Origin: Pseudothioclava sp033100795
GTDB lineage: Bacteria > Pseudomonadota > Alphaproteobacteria > Rhodobacterales > Rhodobacteraceae
Length of the DNA: 64,000 nucleotides
Assembly (NCBI RefSeq): GCF_033100795.1
Contig: NZ_JAWLVI010000001.1
Location: forward strand, 1,130,254 to 1,194,253
Direction of reading: 5' to 3'
The position numbers were made by a program, and so were the translations under genes. The notes beneath the pieces are model-generated. The model was not told the DNA's origin. It worked only from the letters and a program-made list of their open reading frames with translations, and made no database searches. Shown here piece by piece: positions 34,805 to 41,833 of this stretch. Position 1 is the stretch's first letter; each line of letters begins with the position of its first letter.

Positions 34805-34872
34805 CAAAGCACAGCTTTCGGGTCGCGCCGTCTGCGCCCAGGTCCTAGTATGGGGCCGAAACGAGGGCCGCC

Positions 34873-35715
34873 ATGACACCTGCCGAAGACCGATACCACT
34901 ATAAGCTGATCGCGCGCGCCATTGCCGAAATCGACGCGGCACAGGAGAATGGCGCGCCGCCTTCGCTTGACACACTGGCCGCGCGCCTTGGATTGAGCGC
35001 CGCGCATTTCCAGAAGGTATTTTCGGCTTGGGTCGGCGTCTCGCCCAAACGCTATCAGCAATACCTGACCCTCGATCTGGCCAAGCATCTGCTGGCGAAG
35101 CGCCTGCCCCTCGAGACGGTCGCACATGAGGCGGGGCTTTCAGGCACCAGCCGACTCCATGATCTTTTGCTTCGATGGGAGGCGATGACCCCGGGCGAGT
35201 TTGCCCGTGCAGGCGGCGGCCTTGTTATCAATTGGGGAACATTCGACACGCCCTTCGGCCCCGCCATCGTCATGGCGACCGCACGCGGCATCTGTGGCAT
35301 GGGGTTTTGCGCGGATATGGGAGAGGACGCCTGCTTCCGTGACCTCGCACACCGCTGGCCCGAAGCCACCTTCCTCCACGCCCCCGCCAAGATCACCCCT
35401 TGGGTCGAGGCCATTTTCACGGCCTCCGGCCAAGCCCCGCTTTTGCTGGTCGGTGCGCCGTTCCAGATCAAGGTCTGGGAAGCGCTGCTCGCCGTTCCCT
35501 CGGGCCAGGTCACCACCTATTCCGACATCGCCAGCGCCATCGGTTCCCCCCGCGCGGTGCGCGCCGTCGGCACCGCCGTCGGGCGCAACCCGATCTCCTA
35601 TCTCATCCCGTGCCATCGCGCCCTGCGCAAATCGGGCGGACTTGGCGGCTATCACTGGGGGTTGCCGGTCAAGCGCGCACTGCTGGCATGGGAGGCCGCC
35701 CGCGCCGACGCTTGA
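34873..35715 (+). CDS. AraC-type regulator fused to O6-methylguanine-DNA methyltransferase (Ada-like, no N-terminal zinc domain)
   Basis: The 280-residue fusion has an AraC-like HTH in residues 1-110 (DTLAARLGLSAAHFQKVFSA, VAHEAGLSGTSRLHDLLLRW) and a methyltransferase domain from about 115. The alkyl-accepting cysteine is C247 in ISYLIPCHRALRKSGG, preceded by AVRAVGTAVGRNP. E. coli Ada also has an N-terminal zinc domain whose cysteine takes methyl groups from phosphotriesters and switches it to an activator. That domain is absent here, so activation must work differently or not at all. GAGGG precedes the ATG. Confidence 0.92.
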   Translation: MTPAEDRYHYKLIARAIAEIDAAQENGAPPSLDTLAARLGLSAAHFQKVFSAWVGVSPKRYQQYLTLDLAKHLLAKRLPLETVAHEAGLSGTSRLHDLLLRWEAMTPGEFARAGGGLVINWGTFDTPFGPAIVMATARGICGMGFCADMGEDACFRDLAHRWPEATFLHAPAKITPWVEAIFTASGQAPLLLVGAPFQIKVWEALLAVPSGQVTTYSDIASAIGSPRAVRAVGTAVGRNPISYLIPCHRALRKSGGLGGYHWGLPVKRALLAWEAARADA

Positions 35716-35828
35716 AACGCGCGAAAATCCGCCCGCTCGCGGCAAGTTCAGTGGCATCCCGCCCGTGATCTGCGCTAGACACGGATGAAAGCCCCGCCAA
35801 AGGGGGCGACCGTGAAAGGCATAAGCGT

Positions 35829-36494
35829 ATGACGACCCGAGTAATCCTGCCGCTTCTGGCAAGCTCTGCAATTCTGTTGGCGGGCTGCATGGACAACCGC
35901 AACCCGGATGGCAGCCTCAACCCGAATGCAAACCGCAATCAGGCGGCGATTGCAGGGGCCGTGATCGGTGGCATCATCGGCAACACAGCCGGCGGTGATG
36001 ACGACCGTTTCGCGAAAACCGCGCTTGGCGCCGCAGTCGGCGGGATGATCGGCGGCGCGATCGGGGCGAACCTCGACCGGCAGGCGCAGGAGCTTGAACA
36101 GAGCCTGACCACCGATGGCGTGCGTATCGTCAACACCGGCGACCGCCTTGTCGTGACAATGCCGCAAGATGTGCTGTTCGATGTCGACAGCGCCTCTGTC
36201 CGGCCTGCCCTGCGCGCAGATCTGAACACGCTGGCGGCCAGCCTTAACCGCTATCCCGACACACATCTGCAAGTGATCGGCCATACCGACAACACGGGCG
36301 ACGCGGGCTACAACCAGCGCCTGTCCGAAGACCGCGCGGATTCGGTCGCCTATGTGCTGATCTCGGCGGGCGTCACCAGCAGCCGGGTCTCCTCGATCGG
36401 GCGCGGCGAGGATTACCCCGTCGCCTCGAACCTGACGGCAGACGGCCGCGCGCAAAACCGGCGCGTCGAATTCGTCATCATCCCGAACCAGTAA
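35829..36494 (+). CDS. OmpA-family lipoprotein with glycine zipper
   Basis: The 221-residue precursor has a lipobox (ILLAGC, lipidated Cys20). A glycine-zipper segment follows at about 38-85 (AIAGAVIGGIIGNTAGG, GAAVGGMIGGAIGANLD), then an OmpA-like peptidoglycan-binding domain from about 105 (VTMPQDVLFDVDSASVRPAL, LQVIGHTDNTGDAGYN, RADSVAYVLISAGV, NRRVEFVIIP). It probably ties the outer membrane to peptidoglycan, like the YiaD group. It is monocistronic, with a weak hairpin terminator at 36504. Confidence 0.9.
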   Translation: MTTRVILPLLASSAILLAGCMDNRNPDGSLNPNANRNQAAIAGAVIGGIIGNTAGGDDDRFAKTALGAAVGGMIGGAIGANLDRQAQELEQSLTTDGVRIVNTGDRLVVTMPQDVLFDVDSASVRPALRADLNTLAASLNRYPDTHLQVIGHTDNTGDAGYNQRLSEDRADSVAYVLISAGVTSSRVSSIGRGEDYPVASNLTADGRAQNRRVEFVIIPNQ

Positions 36495-36503
36495 CCAACG
36501 GAT

Positions 36504-36522
36504 GGCCCCTTCGGGGGTCTTT
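36504..36522 (+). terminator. Weak hairpin terminator after OmpA lipoprotein gene
   Basis: GGCCCC-TTCG-GGGGTC forms a 6-bp stem with one G-T pair and is followed by TTT. It lies 10 bases beyond the stop. Confidence 0.55.
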
Positions 36523-36542
36523 CCCATTGCTCATTTCTGTTT

Positions 36543-36563
36543 CCGGTCATAATCTTTTACCAG
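36543..36563 (+). promoter_or_regulatory. Candidate autoregulatory operator upstream of GntR-type gene
   Basis: CCGGT and ACCAG frame an 11-base AT-rich spacer. The right edge is 2 bases from GGGAGAGG, the ribosome-binding site. In gene orientation 14 of 21 positions equal the element in the glcD leader, including both GGT and ACC half-sites. Confidence 0.58.
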
Positions 36564-36576
36564 ATGGGAGAGGATT

Positions 36577-37356
36577 ATGCCGTTTCAGAAAATCGAATCC
36601 GAGAAACTTGCCTCCGCCGTGGTCCGGCAAATCGAGGATCTGATTCTCAAGGGAATTCTGCGCCCCGGAGAGCGGCTGCCCTCCGAGCGAGAGCTGTCCG
36701 AACGGCTTGGGGTGTCGCGCCCGTCGCTGCGCGAAGCCATTGCCGAGTTGCAGGAAGCGGGACTTCTGACGACCCGCGCGGGCGCCGGCATCTATGTGGC
36801 CGAGGTTCTTGGGTCGGCCTTTTCTCCTGCGCTTATCCGGCTTTTCGCCACCAATGACGAGGCGGTATTCGACTATATTTCCTTCCGTCGCGATCTTGAG
36901 GGGCTGGCCGCTGAACGCGCCGCGCATCTGGGTTCCGACACCGATCTGGAGGTCATCCAGACGATCTTCGACAAGATGGAAGTGGCTCACGAAAAGCGCA
37001 ATCCCGCCGATGAGGCCGCGCTGGATGCGCAGTTCCACATCGCGATTATCGAGGCCAGCCATAATGTCATCATGCTGCATATGATGCGCGCGATGTTCGA
37101 CCTGCTGTCCGAGGGCGTGTTCTACAATCGCTCGGTCATGTTCCGGAACCGCTCGACGCGGGATTCCCTGCTGGAACAGCACCGCGCGATCAACGAAGCG
37201 ATTCAGGCCCGCCACGGGGCCGCCGCCCGCGCGGCCGTCGCCGCGCATATGGATTTCGTCGACATGGCGATGAGCGAGCAGCGCAAATCCGAGAAAAACG
37301 AGGCCACCGCACGCCTGCGCCTCTCGGCGAAACAAACCGCAAAACTACATCGCTAA
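36577..37356 (+). CDS. FadR/GntR-family transcriptional regulator (FCD type)
   Basis: The 259-residue regulator has an N-terminal winged helix (VVRQIEDLILKGILRPGERL, PSERELSERLGVSRPSLREA, GLLTTRAGAGIYVAE) and a C-terminal FCD ligand-binding domain with the metal-binding D-x3-H-H-H type set (DAQFHIAIIEASHN, LEQHRAINEAIQARH). FCD regulators such as PdhR, LldR and GlcC sense carboxylates: pyruvate, lactate, glycolate. A GGT-N11-ACC element in its leader matches one at glcD, so I propose it controls the glc operon and itself. It stands alone and converges on the F0 operon. A PdhR-like role is the main alternative. Confidence 0.9.
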   Translation: MPFQKIESEKLASAVVRQIEDLILKGILRPGERLPSERELSERLGVSRPSLREAIAELQEAGLLTTRAGAGIYVAEVLGSAFSPALIRLFATNDEAVFDYISFRRDLEGLAAERAAHLGSDTDLEVIQTIFDKMEVAHEKRNPADEAALDAQFHIAIIEASHNVIMLHMMRAMFDLLSEGVFYNRSVMFRNRSTRDSLLEQHRAINEAIQARHGAAARAAVAAHMDFVDMAMSEQRKSEKNEATARLRLSAKQTAKLHR

Positions 37357-37360
37357 AACA

Positions 37361-37388
37361 AAAAACCCGGCACCAAGGCCGGGTTTTT
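37361..37388. terminator. Bidirectional terminator between GntR gene and F0 operon
   Basis: AAAAACCCGGC and GCCGGGTTTTT form an 11-bp stem with a 6-base loop, with U-runs in both directions. It separates the convergent regulator gene and atpF. Confidence 0.9.
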
Positions 37389-37408
37389 CGATTGTTTTGA
37401 CAGTGCGC

Positions 37409-37966
37409 TTAGTGCATACGCTGCTCTACTTCGCCGATGGCCACGTCGATCAGGCCAGCCCGATCTTTCGCCGTCATCTGCTTGGCCAGCAGGTCGCCAG
37501 CGGCTGCAACAGCCACCGTAACCGCACGGTCCTTGACTTCTTTAAGCGCCGCAGCTTCCGCCGAAGCGATCTGATCTTCGGCAGCCTTCAGGCGGCGTGC
37601 GATCGAAGCTTTCAGCTCGATCTTGGCCTGCTCGGCAGCCGACATCGCGTCACGCTTGGCGCCAGCGACGATCTCGTCAGCCTGCTGCTGAACCTCACGC
37701 TGCTTGCGCTCATACGTCGCAAGAACAGCCTGAGCCTCTTCGCGCAGCGCACGGGCCTCTTCGAGATCGGCCTTGATGCCCGCGGCACGCTTGTCGAGCA
37801 TATTGCCCAGAAGCGTCGGAACCTTCGCCTTAAGAACCACTGCGACAAACAGCAGGAAGGCGATCGTCACCACGAAATCGGTGTTCCGCAGCGAGAAGAA
37901 CGGGCCAGAAGCAGCCAGCGCGGGCTGAGCGGCGAGAATGAGAAGGACAGAAAGTTTCTTCATCAT
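37409..37966 (-). CDS. atpF: ATP synthase F0 subunit b
   Basis: This 185-residue subunit forms part of the peripheral stalk that holds F1 against rotation. It has one N-terminal membrane helix (NTDFVVTIAFLLFVAVVLKA) preceded by a short signal-like segment (MMKKLSVLLILAAQPALA), then a long charged coiled coil to the C-terminus. The leader-like segment is common in alphaproteobacterial b subunits. It is the last gene of atpI-atpB-atpE-b'-b and is followed by a strong terminator. Only 1 base separates it from the b' stop. Confidence 0.92.
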   Translation of the reverse strand: MMKKLSVLLILAAQPALAASGPFFSLRNTDFVVTIAFLLFVAVVLKAKVPTLLGNMLDKRAAGIKADLEEARALREEAQAVLATYERKQREVQQQADEIVAGAKRDAMSAAEQAKIELKASIARRLKAAEDQIASAEAAALKEVKDRAVTVAVAAAGDLLAKQMTAKDRAGLIDVAIGEVEQRMH

Positions 37967-37967
37967 C

Positions 37968-38528
37968 TTACCCTTTCAACCGGTCGCTGACAGCGGCAGC
38001 CACGGCTTTCGCGTCGGCTTTGCCACCCAGAGCGGCAACGATTTCGGCGGCGGCGTCTTTGGCAACAGTCTCTGCTGCCTCAACTGCACCGGCGCGGATC
38101 TCGTTGATCCGGGCTTCCGATTCAGTCGCACGCGCTGCGATCTCGGCGTCAGCCTTGGCAATCGCGACATCCAATTCTTTCTGAATGTCGGCGCGCGCCT
38201 CGGCGGCGATTTTCTGAGCTTCGGCACGGGCATCAGCCAGCGCCTTCTGGTAGGCGGCTTCCGCTGCCTCCGCTTTGCCCTTCAGCTCTTCGGCAGCAGT
38301 CAGATCACCGGTGATCGTTCCCTGACGATCCGCCAGCACCGAAGCGATGCGCGGCAGAGCGATGCGGGAAAGCACCCAGTAAATCACGACCAGTGCAACG
38401 ACGAGCCAGAAGATCTGGTTCCCGAAGGTCGAGAAGTCGAGTTGCGGCATACCGGCGGATTCGGCGGCGTGGCCAGCTGCGGCTGCCGCGTCATGTGCCA
38501 TTTCGGCCGCTTCGTGTTCGTTAGCCAT
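37968..38528 (-). CDS. atpX: ATP synthase F0 subunit b'
   Basis: This is the divergent second b subunit of phototroph-type and alphaproteobacterial ATP synthases; b and b' make a heterodimeric stalk. The 186 residues begin with an alanine/histidine-rich cytoplasmic end, a membrane helix (QIFWLVVALVVIYWVLSRIA) and a long alanine/glutamate-rich coiled coil. GGGGGACGAC precedes the ATG. Having both b and b' in one operon fits Rhodobacterales. Confidence 0.92.
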   Translation of the reverse strand: MANEHEAAEMAHDAAAAAGHAAESAGMPQLDFSTFGNQIFWLVVALVVIYWVLSRIALPRIASVLADRQGTITGDLTAAEELKGKAEAAEAAYQKALADARAEAQKIAAEARADIQKELDVAIAKADAEIAARATESEARINEIRAGAVEAAETVAKDAAAEIVAALGGKADAKAVAAAVSDRLKG

Positions 38529-38602
38529 GTCGTCCCCCTGGACCCTTCAATTACCGGATGGGCCTGTTCAGGCCCATCCGACCGCAAGGATGCGAAAAGG
38601 GA

Positions 38603-38839
38603 TCAGACGGCGAACATGAGCAGAAGCGCGACGAGGAACGAGAAGATCCCCAGAGCTTCCGCAAACGCGATGCCGATGAACAGGGTCGCGGTCTGGCCAG
38701 CAGCGGCCGACGGGTTGCGCAGAGCGCCCGACAGGAAGTTGCCGGCAACGTTGCCCACACCAACAGCAGCCCCACCCATGCCCATGCAGGCCAGGCCAGC
38801 GCCGATGTAAGCACCCATTTGTACGATATCGCCTTCCAT
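38603..38839 (-). CDS. atpE: ATP synthase F0 subunit c
   Basis: The 78-residue proteolipid makes the proton-driven rotor ring. Two hydrophobic helices flank the polar loop GALRNPSA. The proton-binding carboxylate is the glutamate in GIAFAEALGIFSFLVALLLM. Helix 1 shows the glycine repeat (GAGLACMGMGGAAVGVGNV). AAGGAGTAACGAAC is a strong ribosome-binding site, as expected for the subunit needed in most copies. Confidence 0.96.
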   Translation of the reverse strand: MEGDIVQMGAYIGAGLACMGMGGAAVGVGNVAGNFLSGALRNPSAAAGQTATLFIGIAFAEALGIFSFLVALLLMFAV

Positions 38840-38895
38840 GTTCGTTACTCCTTGAGGTTGGAATTGGCAGAATTAGGTTTTCGGGGACCCGGACC

Positions 38896-39663
38896 TTAGT
38901 GATGCGGATGCAACGCGTCTTTCAGATAGACGCAGGTCAGGATCGTGAACACATAGGCCTGAATAAAGGCCACGAGGACTTCGAGACCGTACATCGCCGT
39001 GATCGCGAGGATCGAAAGCGGCGTCACGGCAATCCCGATGCCCGACATGAGGATCAGCGGCGCGAAGGCTGCGAACACTTTTATAACAGCGTGGCCAGCC
39101 ATCATGTTACCCGCAAGACGAATGGAGTGGCTGACGGGACGCACGAAGTAAGAGATCACCTCGATCAAGGCAAGCACGGGGCGCAGCGCCAGCGGTGCCG
39201 ACGAGACCCAGAACAGGCTCAGGAAGCCTGCGCCATTCTTGACGAAGCCAACGATGGTCACGGTCGCGAAGACCAGAACCGCCAGAACCGCCGTCACAGC
39301 AATATGCGAGGTGGGGGTGAACGCTTTGGGCAGCAAGCCCAGGAAGTTCGAGAACACGATGAACAGGAACAGCGTAAAGATATAGGGGAAGAACTTGAGA
39401 CCGTCCTTGCCCGCAACGTCTTCGACCATCTTGTGGATGAAGCCGTAGGCCAGTTCCGCAATCGACTGGATGCGGGTCGGCACAATGGCGCGACCACGGG
39501 TGCCGATCACCAGCAGAAGGAAAATCGCGACCACGGTCACCGCCATCCACAGCGAAGCATTGGTGGGGGTATACCAGTGAACCGCACCTTCTCCGAAGAG
39601 CGGCTTCACGATGAACTGATCCATCGGGTGGAACGCGAGACCTTCGCCAGTAGCTTCCGACAC
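38896..39663 (-). CDS. atpB: ATP synthase F0 subunit a
   Basis: This 255-residue subunit forms the proton half-channels against the c ring. The essential arginine is in RPVSHSIRLAGNMMAGHAVI and the conserved glutamine/glycine-rich last helix has LEVLVAFIQAYVFTILTCVY. The start is GTG 39663, two bases after the atpI stop, with AGGGAAAA upstream. The length is normal. Confidence 0.95.
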   Translation of the reverse strand: MSEATGEGLAFHPMDQFIVKPLFGEGAVHWYTPTNASLWMAVTVVAIFLLLVIGTRGRAIVPTRIQSIAELAYGFIHKMVEDVAGKDGLKFFPYIFTLFLFIVFSNFLGLLPKAFTPTSHIAVTAVLAVLVFATVTIVGFVKNGAGFLSLFWVSSAPLALRPVLALIEVISYFVRPVSHSIRLAGNMMAGHAVIKVFAAFAPLILMSGIGIAVTPLSILAITAMYGLEVLVAFIQAYVFTILTCVYLKDALHPHH

Positions 39664-39665
39664 GT

Positions 39666-40007
39666 CTATTTTCCCTCTTCATCGGCTGCTGTCGCGGCCG
39701 CTTCTTTTTGCATCTCTTGTGCGGAGCGGATCATAACCTTGATCCCTGCCGCCAGACCGAGGAGCGTGAACAGCACCATCAACCACGGCTGCGTGCCCAA
39801 AAGCACATCAAGCCCGTATCCGATGCCGAAGCCGATCCCCAGCCCCGAAACCATTTCGATGACCATCCGCCAGGCCATATTCGCCTGAGACATCTGGTCT
39901 TCGATCTGCGGCTTGGCGGGCTCCCTCGCCCGCTTCACCTCCGAGATCCGTTTTTCCAGCGCCGCAAGGCGTTCGGGATCAGGCTCATCAGAGCGGTGAT
40001 TGGACAT
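39666..40007 (-). CDS. atpI: ATP synthase assembly/ion-channel protein AtpI
   Basis: AtpI is a small membrane protein that helps c-ring assembly or Mg2+/Ca2+ supply; here it has 113 residues. The first 45 are charged and cytoplasmic (RLAALEKRISEVKRAREPAK), followed by two helices (WRMVIEMVSGLGIGFGIGYG and LMVLFTLLGLAAGIKVMI). It is the first gene of the F0 operon, as usual. A sigma-70-like promoter lies 28 bases upstream of its ATG. Confidence 0.9.
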   Translation of the reverse strand: MSNHRSDEPDPERLAALEKRISEVKRAREPAKPQIEDQMSQANMAWRMVIEMVSGLGIGFGIGYGLDVLLGTQPWLMVLFTLLGLAAGIKVMIRSAQEMQKEAAATAADEEGK

Positions 40008-40034
40008 GGTCAGCCCCCGCAGAAACTTGCGCGT

Positions 40035-40063
40035 TTGATAGACGTCACAGGGTCGTGAGTCAA
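40035..40063 (-). promoter_or_regulatory. Candidate sigma-70-type promoter of the F0 operon
   Basis: On the minus strand TTGACT is followed after 17 bases by TATCAA. The predicted start gives a leader of about 20 bases before the atpI ATG. It is the only good match in the intergenic region that I found by eye. Confidence 0.5.
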
Positions 40064-40186
40064 TTACGTTAGCGCCCGACCAACCCTTTCATAACCCATT
40101 GTTAAAAAACGATTTTGCGAAATTCAGCCAGCGAGACTTCCGCGCTGCGGCATCAAGGCGGAGGAATTCAGCCCGTTTTTCTATAT

Positions 40187-40202
40187 TCAACCGATCGGTT
40201 GA
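40187..40202. promoter_or_regulatory. 16-bp perfect palindrome, probable ArsR operator
   Basis: TCAACCGATCGGTTGA is a perfect palindrome centred about 40 bases upstream of the ATG of the ArsR-family gene. Its position suits autoregulation. Confidence 0.65.
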
Positions 40203-40233
40203 CGTTTTGTGCGCGGCAGGTCATCAAATCCCA

Positions 40234-40584
40234 ATGTCCTACGCGCCGCGCCCCAGCCTTGATGCGATCTTCGCCGCCCTCGCCGACCCGACCCGTCGCG
40301 CGATCCTGACGATGCTTTTGGAAGACGACATGGCCGTGACCGATGTCGCGGCCCCGTTCGAGATGTCGCTTGCCGCAATTTCCAAGCACCTGACAATTCT
40401 GGCAGATGCCGGGCTGATCTCACAGGAAAAGCGCGGGCGGGTGAAGTGGTGCAAGCTTGAACCCCACGCGATGCGTGATGCAACGATCTGGATACAGGGG
40501 TTCGGGCAGTTCGAACCCGTCGATCTGGACGCGTTCGAACGCTTTTTAGAGGCCGAGTTCGGCCAGCCCGACGCGCAATCTTAA
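40234..40584 (+). CDS. ArsR-family (SdpR-like) transcriptional regulator
   Basis: The 116-residue protein is a compact ArsR winged helix: DAIFAALADPTRRAILTMLL, then FEMSLAAISKHLTILADAGL as the recognition region and EKRGRVKWCKLEP as the wing. One cysteine in the wing is the only one present, so the classical metal site C-V-C is missing. The C-terminal part (IWIQGFGQFEPVDLDAFERF) is typical of ArsR proteins paired with SRPBCC proteins, but no such partner is adjacent. ATG 40234 starts the family-typical N-terminus; the ribosome-binding site is weak. It converges on the DUF1989 gene with overlapping stops. Confidence 0.88.
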   Translation: MSYAPRPSLDAIFAALADPTRRAILTMLLEDDMAVTDVAAPFEMSLAAISKHLTILADAGLISQEKRGRVKWCKLEPHAMRDATIWIQGFGQFEPVDLDAFERFLEAEFGQPDAQS

Positions 40585-41441
40585 GCCCCGTGGCTGCGGT
40601 CGTAGCGATTGACCTCTGACCCGTGCCAACCTGCGGGGGCCGATTTCGGGCGGTAGACCTCGACCAGCATCGGGTAGCAGGCGGCCTCGTCCGAGCTATG
40701 TTCCGACGAACAATCGCCGCCCGGGCAGGCCGACATCGCACCGAACAGATCGGTCTCGGCAAAGAACTCAAGGTAATCACCGGGCCGCACGGGGCTGGCC
40801 TTCATGAAATACTGCCCCGTATCGCGGGTAAAGCCCGTGCACATAAAGACGTTCAGAACGTCATGCACATGCTTCTCGGCCTCTTCCAGCGTCATCCCCC
40901 GCGCCTTTGCGACGGCCCGCGTCAGGTTCGAATGGCAGCAATGATGATATTGCCCGCCATCGGACAAGAGGCAATGCGTATAGGGATCGCATCGCGTGCC
41001 GATCACATCATGAACCGAGCCGCCGAAGTCGTCGAACCCATACCAGTCAAGCGTGTCATCCGTGATCGTCGCCAGCGGACGCAGGGTCGGAAAGCTGCTC
41101 CACATCCGGTCGCCGGTGGACAGATGCGTGCCATGCAGCGCGCGGGTCTTGCCCGAATAGAACCGCTCGCTCATATCCGCCGACCAGATATTCAGGTCCC
41201 CCACCTGCGGCCCTTCGATCGAGACGATACGGAAGAAACATCCGGCGGGCACGTTAAAACAGGCCGCCTCGCGCGCGGGCACAACGACAGACTCGATCTT
41301 CTCCCAGCCCTCACGCGCGGCACGATAGGCCGCGACGTCGGGCTTGGGCAGCGTTTCGACCGGGTAGCAGATGACCGGCGCCACCTGGCGGCGCGCCTGA
41401 GCATCGGACGGGGCGGGATGTTCGGGGGTATCGGGTTTCAT
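40581..41441 (-). CDS. DUF1989 (urea-carboxylase-associated type) protein
   Basis: The 286-residue protein belongs to DUF1989. Markers are KIESVVVPAREAACFNVPAG, VGDLNIWSADMSERFYSGKT, FGGSVHDVIGTRCDPYTHC, HHCCHSNLTRA, and a C-terminal GDYLEFFAETDLFGAMSACP. Conserved Cys and His residues suggest a metal site. Relatives accompany urea carboxylase and guanidine carboxylase genes, but neither is near here. ATG 41441 is preceded by GAGGCCAGA, which can pair with a segment 35 bases upstream. A 47-codon gene lies just upstream on the same strand. Confidence 0.85.
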   Translation of the reverse strand: MKPDTPEHPAPSDAQARRQVAPVICYPVETLPKPDVAAYRAAREGWEKIESVVVPAREAACFNVPAGCFFRIVSIEGPQVGDLNIWSADMSERFYSGKTRALHGTHLSTGDRMWSSFPTLRPLATITDDTLDWYGFDDFGGSVHDVIGTRCDPYTHCLLSDGGQYHHCCHSNLTRAVAKARGMTLEEAEKHVHDVLNVFMCTGFTRDTGQYFMKASPVRPGDYLEFFAETDLFGAMSACPGGDCSSEHSSDEAACYPMLVEVYRPKSAPAGWHGSEVNRYDRSHGA

Positions 41442-41494
41442 TCTGGCCTCTGGATTTTTGCCCACCCTGACGGTGAATGCCACCGGAGGCCAGA
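41442..41494 (-). promoter_or_regulatory. Inverted repeat able to mask the DUF1989 ribosome-binding site
   Basis: On the minus strand TCTGGCCTC (41494-41486 region) pairs over 9 bases with GAGGCCAGA directly before the ATG. The 35-base loop holds a further CACC/GGTG stem. It could be a leader structure affecting translation, or a post-gene hairpin of the 47-codon ORF. Confidence 0.4.
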
Positions 41495-41499
41495 GGAAT

Positions 41500-41643
41500 T
41501 TATCGCGTGCCGTAATAGCCGAACATCTGGTCAAGCGCTGAAAGCGGCTCATCGGGCCTGGCTGCGATCGGCGTGGCGGGTTCGGGCGCATAGTATTCGA
41601 TCACTGCAGCCACGAGGCGAACGGACGACAATTTCTGTGCCAT
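41500..41643 (-). CDS. Small 47-residue hypothetical protein
   Basis: The ORF starts with MAQKLSSVRLVAAVIEYYAP and ends DQMFGYYGTR. GGAG lies about 7 bases before the ATG. The product is neutral with a proline/alanine-rich middle, has no membrane helix, and shows aromatic Y-Y pairs near both ends. It is 58 bases upstream of the DUF1989 start on the same strand, so the two may be co-transcribed. I recognise no family; coding status rests on the ribosome-binding site and operon-like spacing. Confidence 0.5.
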   Translation of the reverse strand: MAQKLSSVRLVAAVIEYYAPEPATPIAARPDEPLSALDQMFGYYGTR

Positions 41644-41833
41644 GGGGACACTCCGATAGTTACTCCCTCCCTGCGCAGAAGAGTAACCGATCCGCGCGCG
41701 CGACCTCCGCTCTTTACGCAAATGCGCCATGATCATGCTGCATTGCGGCATTTTCACGATTTTCTGATTCGCGCGAATTGCTCTTGGTGGCAAAGCGTGT
41801 ATGACAGGGGAAAGTAATCATCGTCCGATTGCC

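Noticed and set aside
41442..41500. Guanidine-I (ykkC) riboswitch before the DUF1989 gene
   Set aside because: DUF1989 relatives can be guanidine-linked, but the conserved ACGR loops and GGGA-type segments are not present in this 58-base gap.
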